Of a DNA stretch of 43,669 nt, positions 17,524 through 24,879 are shown piece after piece. The position numbers and the translations under genes are program-made. The stretch covers positions 1 through 43,669 of the forward strand of contig CALAZZ010000092.1 in NCBI GenBank assembly GCA_937926515.1, given 5' to 3'. Each line of letters starts with the position of its first letter. Positions within the stretch are counted from its first letter, which is position 1. Under the pieces are notes generated by a model. It was not told where the DNA came from, did not search any database, and saw nothing but the letters and a program-made list of their open reading frames with translations. Source of the DNA: an uncultured Bacteroidales bacterium (GTDB taxonomy: Bacteria; Bacteroidota; Bacteroidia; Bacteroidales; F082).

Positions 17524-18426
17524 ATGAACAAGCACGAGCTCATCGATCGTTTATCTGTATCCATAGCAACTCTGGTTGGTGGACGTACGAGGTATTTCTC
17601 GCAGGATACTGAAAGTCCTTCTTATGTGGGCCACCTGGTAAATATGGATTTGGAAGTGCCCATAATCAAAACAGAAGGCATAGTAGAACTGGAGGTTGAC
17701 ACCTTGTGTGGGAAAAAAGTGGTGGCCTATCAAGTGGTGCAATGGTTGGGGCCTGCTTATCCGACACTGATTTACCATCATGGAAATAATGAACAACCAA
17801 TGGCTTTTCGCAAAACAGCTAAGAACACTTTTTATAGGTTGTTTATCAATTACAAAAAACCACTGAACCTAAATATGATCATCATAAGGGCTGCATTTCA
17901 TGAAGCCAATCTGAGGCAATATAAAATTCAGATGAGTAAACTTAGCAATTTCACCTTGATGCTCAGCTTGTCTACAAGACTTATCAATGCCCTGACTGCG
18001 CAATTGAAATCCCAACATTCGAAGGTTATACTCGCAGGAATTAGCCTAGGTGGTCTTATTACAAACCTTCACCGTACTTACTACAACAGCGCTGATGCGT
18101 ATGTGCCAATGCTTGCAGGAGCATTACCGGGTAAAACATTTATGAATTCAGTTTATAGCAGACTCACAGATAAAAAGGCCCTTGCACATGCGCAAGAAAT
18201 CAACCATATCCTGAATTTTGAACAGGAATTCAAAAAAAACAAACAACCCAATATCTATCCTTTATTGGCCAGATATGACCAATTTGTTGAATACAAAATA
18301 CAGAAGCATTCCTATGCAGGGCATGCACTTCGTGTAGTGGATAAAGGCCATGTCACAGCTGTGCTATCAACAGATCTATTGCGCCAGCATATTATGGAAG
18401 TTGTTAATTTAGTTCAAAGAGAATAA
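17524..18426 (+). CDS. Alpha/beta hydrolase fold protein
   Basis: A 300-residue cytosolic protein (no signal peptide). It has the alpha/beta hydrolase layout: an oxyanion-type strand-turn with TLIYHHGNNEQP at residues 81-92, and the nucleophile elbow GISLGG with S174 at 172-177. A candidate acid, D in ARYDQFVEYK, is near residue 258, and a candidate His is in DKGHVTAVL near 278. A triad Ser-Asp-His is therefore present in order. The substrate is unknown; the family includes esterases, lipases and peptidases. It is monocistronic, followed by 137 bp without a gene. Confidence 0.75.
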   Translation: MNKHELIDRLSVSIATLVGGRTRYFSQDTESPSYVGHLVNMDLEVPIIKTEGIVELEVDTLCGKKVVAYQVVQWLGPAYPTLIYHHGNNEQPMAFRKTAKNTFYRLFINYKKPLNLNMIIIRAAFHEANLRQYKIQMSKLSNFTLMLSLSTRLINALTAQLKSQHSKVILAGISLGGLITNLHRTYYNSADAYVPMLAGALPGKTFMNSVYSRLTDKKALAHAQEINHILNFEQEFKKNKQPNIYPLLARYDQFVEYKIQKHSYAGHALRVVDKGHVTAVLSTDLLRQHIMEVVNLVQRE

Positions 18427-18563
18427 GATTATGACATGTTTAAGCTAATCTATTCTTTTAAGTGGAGTCCGTAGGCTGATGCAACCATATTATAAAACGG
18501 ATGTCTATTGCTGGAATATTAATATTGATAGAATTGGATAAACGATAACTTATAGAAGGTAAG

Positions 18564-19082
18564 ATGGAATTATATAAAGAGGATCTGCTGTTGAGGCCCT
18601 TAGTAGAGTCCGATATAGAAATGATATTCAACGGATTGTCCCATCCGGAAGTGATCAGATATTATGGGGTGTCCACTAGAAACATGGAAGAAGCCAAGTT
18701 ACAGATGAAATGGTATCATGAGCACGAATCTGCAGGTACGGGGAAGTTTTGGGTTATCACAGATGTCAATGACAAACAGTTCAAAGGTGTTATTGGAATT
18801 TACGATATAGATAACACTCATCGGAAAGCAGAGATAGGTTTTTGGTTATTACCGGAGCATCAGCGTAAAGGGATCATGCACAAGTCCATAAATCTTGTTT
18901 GTAATTTTGCGTTTAAACAGTTGAAACTTCATCGTATTGAGGCATTTGTGGAGTCAGAGCATAAGCATTGCCTGAGGTTGATGGAAAAATCCAGTTTTCG
19001 GTTTGAAGGTTGTATGAAAGATTGCGAAATTAAACATGACAGGTTCATCAGCCTGAAAATCTATTCCTTACTTGCCGAGTAG
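18564..19082 (+). CDS. GNAT N-acetyltransferase, RimJ/RimL-like
   Basis: A 172-residue acetyl-CoA-dependent transferase. It has the N-terminal LLLRPLVESDIEMIF strand-helix, the central strand VIGIYDIDNTHRKAEIGFWL, the acetyl-CoA pyrophosphate loop LLPEHQRKGIMHKSI (near residues 96-110, fitting Q/RxxGxG/A loosely as QRKGIM), and the C-terminal LHRIEAFVESEHKHCLRLMEKSSFRFEG typical of the RimJ/L type. The acceptor may be a protein N terminus or a small amine and cannot be decided. The S41 peptidase gene starts 52 bp after its stop and may be co-transcribed. Confidence 0.88.
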   Translation: MELYKEDLLLRPLVESDIEMIFNGLSHPEVIRYYGVSTRNMEEAKLQMKWYHEHESAGTGKFWVITDVNDKQFKGVIGIYDIDNTHRKAEIGFWLLPEHQRKGIMHKSINLVCNFAFKQLKLHRIEAFVESEHKHCLRLMEKSSFRFEGCMKDCEIKHDRFISLKIYSLLAE

Positions 19083-19125
19083 ATTTCAATGGCAAAATAA
19101 CCTATTGTTCAACATAATAAAAATG

Positions 19126-19131
19126 GAGGTT
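19126..19131 (+). promoter_or_regulatory. Shine-Dalgarno-like site that fixes the S41 peptidase start
   Basis: GGAGGT, a strong anti-16S match, is centred about 6 bases before the ATG at 19135. It falls inside the longer open frame that begins at 19072, and so argues for the later start, which also places the signal peptide at the N terminus. Strong SD sites are uncommon in Bacteroidota. Confidence 0.55.
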
Positions 19132-19134
19132 AAA

Positions 19135-20517
19135 ATGAATAAATGGATTATTATCATATCTCTATTATCCGTTGTGATAACAGGCAAAGTGGAGGCCCAG
19201 CAGTTACCTAACACACTTAGTGATTCTGAAAAACTGTATGGCTTGTCCAGGTTTTGGCAGGAAGTTAATTACAATTTCGTTTACTTCGAAAAGGTAGATC
19301 ACGAACGCTGGGATAGTGCTTACCTGGCTTTGCTGGAATCCATTACCGAAACGCCAAATGATTATGAGTATTACAGGGAGCTTCAGCGTTTTTGTGCCTT
19401 GCTCAATGATGGCCATACTAATATTATGCTTCCACCCGGGATTACGGAATGGCGTACGATGTTCGGTGAATACAGGTTAATTTTTGAGAATATTGAAGGT
19501 AAAGCCATTGTGACCCATGTCAATTTGAGTAAAAAGGATGACCTCCCCGTCGGCAGTGAGTTGATTGAAGTGAATGGCATGCCGGTTCGGGATTATATTG
19601 ATCAGTATGTCAAACCTTATATTTCGACCAATGCTGATTATATTCGTGAGGATTTAAGCATTCAACGTGTGTTGCTTGGTGTTGAGGGCCAATCATATGA
19701 TGTTGTTTTCCGAAAACCTGATCAGAGCACGATCACCATGCAACTCACCCATGCTTTCACGGAAGAGGCCGAATTTTACCCACCATTTAACACCTCGGAG
19801 ATGCTGGAGTACGAAACCATAGAGGATAAAATCGGTTACTTGTCACTTAACACATTTGAAAACAGCCAGATTGTAGATCTGTTTATGGACAAGCTACCTG
19901 AAATACAAGATGTTGAAGGGCTGATTATCGATCTGAGAAAGAATGGTGGTGGTAGCACCAATTATGCACTTGACATATTGCAGTATTTTACATCCGACAC
20001 ACTTTATGGTGCGAGGGTTTCGACCAGGTTGCATTTACCCTATTATAAAGCTGTCGGAAGCTTTATAACTGATCCTTCCGATACCATTGGTAATGCCAGG
20101 GCTAAAAAAAGCTTGGAGATTTTTCTCGGAATTCATATGGAGCCCCTTGGACTAAATGGATATCTTGTCGAAGTGCCAATGAGTGAACTCATAATCATAC
20201 CAACCGTTTTTCTGATTGGCCATGCCACTGCTTCTGCTGCTGAAGATATGCTTATTTATGCAGATGGACAAGACCATATGATTAAAATTGGACAAAGAAC
20301 CTATGCCAGTACCGGACAGCCATTTCTGTTTGACCTGCCAGGAGGTGGCCGCGCCAGGATATGTACAAAAAAGGATACTTATGCAGATGGCCGTGCATTT
20401 GTTGGTGTGGGTGTAAAACCCGATATTGAAATCACTCCAACGCTTGATGATTGGATTAAACGCAGGGATGCAGCTCTAGAGACAGCCATAGAATATTTAA
20501 AGAAACACATGAAATAG
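19135..20517 (+). CDS. S41-family (C-terminal processing protease-like) peptidase, exported
   Basis: About 460 residues from the ATG at 19135. The signal peptide (1-22, MNKWIIIISLLSVV... ending VEAQ) is followed by an N-terminal helical domain (about 25-110), a PDZ-like segment around residues 125-200 (LPVGSELIEVNGMPVRDYI) and the tail-specific-protease domain (about 230-455). The catalytic serine is S367 in GHATASAAEDML. The downstream phrase IGQRTYASTGQPF is where classical CtpA/Prc enzymes have a Lys base; none is visible here. This suggests a tricorn-like or Bacteroidota-specific S41 subgroup with another base. Expected location is the periplasm. It may be transcribed with the GNAT gene upstream. 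Confidence 0.85.
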   Translation: MNKWIIIISLLSVVITGKVEAQQLPNTLSDSEKLYGLSRFWQEVNYNFVYFEKVDHERWDSAYLALLESITETPNDYEYYRELQRFCALLNDGHTNIMLPPGITEWRTMFGEYRLIFENIEGKAIVTHVNLSKKDDLPVGSELIEVNGMPVRDYIDQYVKPYISTNADYIREDLSIQRVLLGVEGQSYDVVFRKPDQSTITMQLTHAFTEEAEFYPPFNTSEMLEYETIEDKIGYLSLNTFENSQIVDLFMDKLPEIQDVEGLIIDLRKNGGGSTNYALDILQYFTSDTLYGARVSTRLHLPYYKAVGSFITDPSDTIGNARAKKSLEIFLGIHMEPLGLNGYLVEVPMSELIIIPTVFLIGHATASAAEDMLIYADGQDHMIKIGQRTYASTGQPFLFDLPGGGRARICTKKDTYADGRAFVGVGVKPDIEITPTLDDWIKRRDAALETAIEYLKKHMK

Positions 20518-20556
20518 TACAGTTTAATCTCCTGTATTTTGCTGTGTTTCTTGCCG

Positions 20557-20564
20557 TATTTTTG
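20557..20564 (+). promoter_or_regulatory. Candidate -7 element for the GNAT-DHFR-SDR operon
   Basis: TATTTTTG fits TAnnTTTG, 68 bases upstream of the ATG at 20632. A TTTG at 20538-20541 lies 15 bases before it, slightly close for the usual 17-23 spacing. Confidence 0.4.
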
Positions 20565-20631
20565 TATTTTTTCAATTTTGGATGGTTAAGTTCCAACTTA
20601 ATTCTATTTCAATACTTATTTTAAATACAAG

Positions 20632-21111
20632 ATGAATGCATCTATTGTTTTACGAAGAGCGAAGTTGGGTGATATGGAACACTTGCAAAACCTGGCTATC
20701 GAGACGGTACGATCAATCGGCCCGTCTGCATACTCTGCAAAGCAGGTAGCCGCATGGGTCAAAGGATTGGAAAACAGAACCCGATTCAGGCATATATTTG
20801 ATAATCAGTTTATAATTTTGGCTGAAATACAAAGCGAGTTGCTGGGTTTCGGCACATTGGATGATTTGGCAACAATAGATCTTTTTTATGTTCATCGGCG
20901 ATTCCAAAGGGTAGGGGTTGGTAAAAAGATCCTCAACATGATCATTGATGAGGCAGTAAAGCGCAATTACAAAACAGTACAAGCCTACGTGAGTAAGCCC
21001 GCATTTTTATTCTTTTCAAACAATCAGTTTGAGCCTATCAAAGTTCATAAAAACCTGAGATACGGAGTTGAAATTCAAAACTATTTGATGAAACGAAAAA
21101 TTGATTGCTAA
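20632..21111 (+). CDS. GNAT family N-acetyltransferase
   Basis: A 159-residue protein of the general GNAT fold (Acetyltransf_1/10 type). It begins IVLRRAKLGDMEHLQNLAIETV. The core strand is ELLGFGTLDDLATIDLFYV, followed by the acetyl-CoA loop HRRFQRVGVGKKIL (R/QxxGxG fits QRVGVG near residues 96-101). The C-terminal strand-helix is VQAYVSKPAFLFFSNNQFEPI. Substrate is unknown. It is the first gene of a tight three-gene plus-strand operon: the next ORF starts 2 bp after its stop, and an SDR gene follows 15 bp further on. Confidence 0.88.
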   Translation: MNASIVLRRAKLGDMEHLQNLAIETVRSIGPSAYSAKQVAAWVKGLENRTRFRHIFDNQFIILAEIQSELLGFGTLDDLATIDLFYVHRRFQRVGVGKKILNMIIDEAVKRNYKTVQAYVSKPAFLFFSNNQFEPIKVHKNLRYGVEIQNYLMKRKIDC

Positions 21112-21113
21112 GC

Positions 21114-21641
21114 ATGGAAAGGAAAATAATACTTTACATAGCCACCAGCATTGACGGATATATTGCAGGGCCGGATGATGACATTTCATTTTTAGATGCT
21201 GTCGAACAAACGGGTGAGGATTATGGTTATCATGATTTTTATTCTACCGTTGATACGATAATTATGGGAAGAAGAACTTACGATAAAGTGGTAGGGTTGG
21301 GCCATCCGGATCCCCATCCTGATAAGATGTTATTTATTATTTCACGAACAATTAATTCATCCTCACCACATAAAGTCTACTATAATGGGCCTGTTGAATC
21401 CCTGGTAGCGCAACTTAAAACCAACAAAGGAAAAAATATATTTGTCGATGGGGGTTCGCAAATAGTCAATTTGCTATTATCTCAGGACCTGATCGATGAG
21501 TATTATATATCCATCATCCCGGTTATTCTTGGAAAAGGAATTTCACTTTTTAAAGCTTCTGATTTTTCTCGCAGCCTTAAGCTGGCTGAGGTTAAAAGGT
21601 ATCCTTCAGGACTTGTTCAGTTGCATTATGTACGACCATAA
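21114..21641 (+). CDS. Dihydrofolate-reductase-like protein (RibD C-terminal family)
   Basis: About 175 residues from the ATG at 21114, which lies 2 bp after the GNAT stop. The frame is open 9 bases earlier, but that start would overlap the upstream gene. The family marks are KIILYIATSIDGYIAGPDDD at the N terminus, MGRRTYDKV near residues 52-60, KNIFVDGGSQIVNLLLSQDLIDEYYISIIPVILGKGISLF near 103-142, and a terminal strand VQLHYV. RibD-C/DHFR-like proteins bind NADPH and reduce pteridine or deazaflavin-like rings, but most small standalone ones have no known substrate. It is the middle gene of a GNAT-DHFR-SDR operon. Confidence 0.87.
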   Translation: MERKIILYIATSIDGYIAGPDDDISFLDAVEQTGEDYGYHDFYSTVDTIIMGRRTYDKVVGLGHPDPHPDKMLFIISRTINSSSPHKVYYNGPVESLVAQLKTNKGKNIFVDGGSQIVNLLLSQDLIDEYYISIIPVILGKGISLFKASDFSRSLKLAEVKRYPSGLVQLHYVRP

Positions 21642-21656
21642 AAACAGTAAATCCAG

Positions 21657-22460
21657 ATGAATAGATTGGATAATAAAATAGCCTTGATCACCGGAGCTGC
21701 AAGAGGAATTGGAAAAGCTACGGCTGGATTATTTCATCGGGAAGGAGCTTATGTCATTGTATCTGATATTCGTGATGATGAAGGACAGAAGCTGGTTAAT
21801 ACGCTGGGTGACCGTAGCGTATATTACCATCTTGATGTGGGATATGAAAAAGAATGGCGGCAATTAAAGGAGATCATATTGAAAGAGTTTGGCAGGCTGG
21901 ATGTGCTCGTGTGCAACGCAGGCATTACAGGATTTTCAGAAACTGCTGGTCCGTTTGATGCGGAAAATGTCAGCCTTAGATCATGGGATGAGGTTCACCG
22001 TGTGAATTCAACAGGTGTCATGTTAGGCTGTAAGTATGGGATCCAAATGATGAAACATTTTGGTGGTAGCATTGTAAACATCAGTTCACGGAGTGGTGTT
22101 GTAGGTATACCGGGTGCAGTAGCTTATGCAGCAAGTAAGGCAGCAGTGAGGAACCATACAAAAAGTGTTGCACTCTATTGTGCTGAAAAGAATTATAACA
22201 TTCGTTGCAACAGCATACATCCTGCAGCCATTATGACCCCAATGTGGGATGAAATGCTCGGTGAGGGAGAAAAGCGCTTGCGCTTGATTCGCGGAATTGA
22301 GGCAGGGATTCCACTTGGCCATTTTGGCGAACCACTCGATGTGGCCTATGGTATCCTCTATCTTGCCAGTGATGAGTCAAAATATGTGACTGGTATTGAA
22401 CTGACCATTGATGGTGGCATATTGGCTGGTAGTGAGTCAAATCCTGAACAAAACCAGTGA
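21657..22460 (+). CDS. Short-chain dehydrogenase/reductase (classical SDR)
   Basis: A 267-residue Rossmann-fold oxidoreductase. The cofactor motif TGAARGIG is at residues 12-19. Acidic D37 in VIVSDIRD at the end of the second strand favours NAD(H) over NADP(H). N88-A89-G90 are in VCNAGI. The catalytic Ser is at S143/S144 in NISSRSG, with Tyr157 and Lys161 in AYAASK. The C-terminal phrase YLASDESKYVTGIELTIDGGI is typical of glucose-1-dehydrogenase/3-oxoacyl-ACP-reductase-like SDRs. The substrate cannot be chosen from sequence. It is the third gene of a tight operon, 15 bp after the DHFR-like gene. Confidence 0.92.
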   Translation: MNRLDNKIALITGAARGIGKATAGLFHREGAYVIVSDIRDDEGQKLVNTLGDRSVYYHLDVGYEKEWRQLKEIILKEFGRLDVLVCNAGITGFSETAGPFDAENVSLRSWDEVHRVNSTGVMLGCKYGIQMMKHFGGSIVNISSRSGVVGIPGAVAYAASKAAVRNHTKSVALYCAEKNYNIRCNSIHPAAIMTPMWDEMLGEGEKRLRLIRGIEAGIPLGHFGEPLDVAYGILYLASDESKYVTGIELTIDGGILAGSESNPEQNQ

Positions 22461-22530
22461 TCTTCTTTGTTTTTAAGCCATAAGGGTAAGTTCGTTCAGC
22501 CGAAATTGTTTTATAGCCTAGTTTGAGCTG

Positions 22531-22561
22531 TTGATCTTTTCATTAAAAAGCAGTAGGTTTG
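22531..22561 (+). promoter_or_regulatory. Candidate Bacteroidota promoter for the GGT-like gene
   Basis: A TTG at 22531-22533 and TAGGTTTG at 22554-22561 are separated by 20 bases. This fits the TTG-N(17-23)-TAnnTTTG promoter pattern. The -7 element ends 22 bases before the ATG at 22584. It implies the GGT-like gene is transcribed separately from the SDR operon. Confidence 0.55.
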
Positions 22562-22583
22562 ATGAAAATTATAAACCAATTCA

Positions 22584-24272
22584 ATGAAAGCTACTTTTTT
22601 TCTTATGGTCATGCTCTTAATCATCATGGATCTATTTACCCAGGATCGTGTTACCGGCCTCAATTTTGCAACCCGTTCTGAGGTGATCGCACAAAACGGT
22701 ATGGCAGCCACCAGTCATCCACTTGCTACTCAAATTGCCATTGATATCCTCAAACAAGGAGGAAGCGCTGTGGATGCAGCCTTAGCAGCCAATGCAGCCC
22801 TGGGATTGATGGAGCCAACTGGTTGTGGTATTGGAGGTGACCTCTTTGCAATTATTTGGGATGCTGATTCGAAAAAGCTGCATGGCTTGAATGCCAGCGG
22901 CAGGTCACCGCAAAGCCTGATTATTGATCACTTTCATGAAAATGGCTATGAACTGATTCCAATGTCAGGGCCACTTTCGGTTAGTGTGCCCGGTGCAGTG
23001 GATGGCTGGTTTGAAATGCATCATAAGTTTGGACGAATGCAAATGGCTGATGTCTTACAACCAGCCATTGATTATGCCCGAAACGGCTTCCCGGTGACCG
23101 AGCTTATTGCATATTACCTTGAGCGTTCAGCGCCACGATTGGGGCATTTCCCAAACTTTAAGGAGACCTACATGCCAAACGGCAGCATACCTGCCAAAGG
23201 TGAAATTTTCAGAAATCCCGATTTGGCCAACACCTACGAAATACTGGCAATCCAGGGCCGTGATGAATTTTATATGGGCGAGATAGCACGTGTCATTGAC
23301 CAATACATGCGCGAAAATGAAGGCTTTCTTAGCTATGAGGACCTGGCTATGCACCGGAGCGAATGGGTTGAACCCGTTTCGACCAATTACCGCGGATTTG
23401 ATGTTTGGCAATTACCACCGAACGGACAGGGTATAGCTACACTTCAAATCCTGAATATCCTCGAAGGTTTTGATATAGCCGGTATGGGTTTCCATAGTCC
23501 CGAATATATCCATCATTTTATTGAAGCAAAAAAACTGGCTTTTGAAGATCGCGCCCATTATTATGCTGATATGGACTTTAGCCCTGTTCCTGTAGAGCAG
23601 CTGATATCAAAGGAATATGCTGCCGAGAGACGTCAGCTCATCGACCCTGATCGGGCTGCCAGCCGCTACGATTATGGGCTGGACGAACAACCCAACACCA
23701 TTTACCTTACTGTAGCTGATCAATGGGGCAATATGGTATCGCTCATTCAAAGCAATTACAGGGGGATGGGCAGTGGTATGACACCTACAGGCCTGGGCTT
23801 TGTACTGCAGAACAGGGGAGAGGGCTTCACACTTAAACCCGATAAATTCAATACTTACGAGCCCGGTAAGCGGCCATTTCATACTATAATACCAGGCTTT
23901 ATCACTAAAAATGGTGAACCATACATGAGCTTTGGCGTGATGGGTGGTGGCATGCAACCTCAAGGACATGTTCAAGTGGTAGTCAATATGGTTGATTTTG
24001 GCATGAATTTGCAGGAGGCCGGGGATGCGCCCCGCATGCATCACTCCGGATCATCGGAACCAACAGGTCAAATAATGACTGATGGTGGCACCCTTAACCT
24101 TGAACAGGGATGGCCATATGAAACCATACGCGAATTAATGGAAAAAGGCCATACCATTCAGTGGGCTTCAGGTCTTTATGGCGGATACCAAGCCATTATG
24201 TGGGATGCTGAGAACAAGGTCTATTACGGGGCTTCTGAATCACGAAAGGATGGAATGGCAGCCGGGTATTGA
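22584..24272 (+). CDS. Gamma-glutamyltransferase-family Ntn hydrolase
   Basis: A 562-residue Ntn hydrolase made as a precursor that cleaves itself to expose a threonine. N-terminal residues 1-20 are hydrophobic and probably a signal peptide. GGT marks are GMAATSHPLATQIAIDIL at 39-56, GGSAVDAALAANAALG, GIGGDLFA near 82-89, the gamma-carboxylate-binding R107 in NASGRSP, and nucleophile T372 in NTIYLTVADQWGNMVS at 371-386. The later phrase GVMGGGMQPQGHVQ (451-464) resembles the oxamate amidohydrolase/YwrD-like branch more than the SSGG-type of classical GGT. The acyl group cleaved may therefore not be gamma-glutamyl of glutathione. It is followed by a small secreted protein, a C69 dipeptidase and an AbgT transporter. 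Confidence 0.87.
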   Translation: MKATFFLMVMLLIIMDLFTQDRVTGLNFATRSEVIAQNGMAATSHPLATQIAIDILKQGGSAVDAALAANAALGLMEPTGCGIGGDLFAIIWDADSKKLHGLNASGRSPQSLIIDHFHENGYELIPMSGPLSVSVPGAVDGWFEMHHKFGRMQMADVLQPAIDYARNGFPVTELIAYYLERSAPRLGHFPNFKETYMPNGSIPAKGEIFRNPDLANTYEILAIQGRDEFYMGEIARVIDQYMRENEGFLSYEDLAMHRSEWVEPVSTNYRGFDVWQLPPNGQGIATLQILNILEGFDIAGMGFHSPEYIHHFIEAKKLAFEDRAHYYADMDFSPVPVEQLISKEYAAERRQLIDPDRAASRYDYGLDEQPNTIYLTVADQWGNMVSLIQSNYRGMGSGMTPTGLGFVLQNRGEGFTLKPDKFNTYEPGKRPFHTIIPGFITKNGEPYMSFGVMGGGMQPQGHVQVVVNMVDFGMNLQEAGDAPRMHHSGSSEPTGQIMTDGGTLNLEQGWPYETIRELMEKGHTIQWASGLYGGYQAIMWDAENKVYYGASESRKDGMAAGY

Positions 24273-24364
24273 ATAAATTAGTTCTTTTAGATGGAATAGA
24301 TTTCATGCCAGCATTGTTTAATGAACAGTTAATTCATTTTTCAAACTTTATAAAACAAAAAAAT

Positions 24365-24733
24365 ATGAATAAGATGATTTTTTCGGCCTGCCTGATAGTA
24401 GCTGTCTTTTTTCTCGTTACAAATTCAATGATTGCCCAGGAAGCTGAAACGGAAAAGACAAAAGTAGAGCAGGTTCGATCCGGTTTTGTTGACAATGATG
24501 GAGATGGCGTATGTGACCATTACGATGGTAAGCGTCCCGGTAAAGGTCATGGCCCGGGGCATGGTTTAGGTGAAGGCAGAGCTGATGGAAAGAGGCTCGG
24601 GCAGGGTAGGGGCCTTCGGGATGGTAGTGGTTATGGTGAACGCAGACTCGACGGCAGCGGCCCGGGTAGAGGTCTGCGGAAAGGACTTCGTGATGGCAGT
24701 GGCCCCAGATGCAGGCGTGCTCCTCAAAAGTAA
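24365..24733 (+). CDS. Small secreted Gly/Arg/Asp-rich protein with EF-hand-like calcium loop
   Basis: 122 residues from the ATG at 24365. The frame is open from 24269, but the signal peptide begins at 24365. The signal peptide (1-24) ends MIAQ. An acidic calcium-loop motif, DNDGDGVCDHYDG (residues 43-55), matches the EF-hand/thrombospondin-3 type loop. The rest (56-122) is low-complexity repeat built on GRGLRDGSG-like units, strongly basic, ending PRCRRAPQK. Proteins of this style are widespread but uncharacterised in Bacteroidota and other anaerobes. Calcium or metal binding at the loop is an inference. It lies 92 bp after the GGT-like stop and is followed by a terminator hairpin at 24819-24848. 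Confidence 0.7.
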   Translation: MNKMIFSACLIVAVFFLVTNSMIAQEAETEKTKVEQVRSGFVDNDGDGVCDHYDGKRPGKGHGPGHGLGEGRADGKRLGQGRGLRDGSGYGERRLDGSGPGRGLRKGLRDGSGPRCRRAPQK

Positions 24734-24818
24734 TAGGATGAAACCTCAGTTAATTGCATCTATGACTAAGCTTATCGTACAATAGGTCTTTGTCATTTCG
24801 ACCTTTTTATATAAATTT

Positions 24819-24848
24819 GCCCCTTGCCCTTAGTGAGGGGCTTTTTTT
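24819..24848 (+). terminator. Rho-independent terminator
   Basis: A GC-rich stem GCCCCTT (24819-24825) pairs with GAGGGGC (24835-24841) around a 9-base loop, followed by seven T (24842-24848). It lies about 86 bases after the small secreted protein gene. It precedes the chosen start of the C69 gene at 24880, and so argues against the longer N terminus that would begin at 24790. Confidence 0.75.
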
Positions 24849-24879
24849 ATATAACCAGGGTAAACCTAAAATGCACAAT

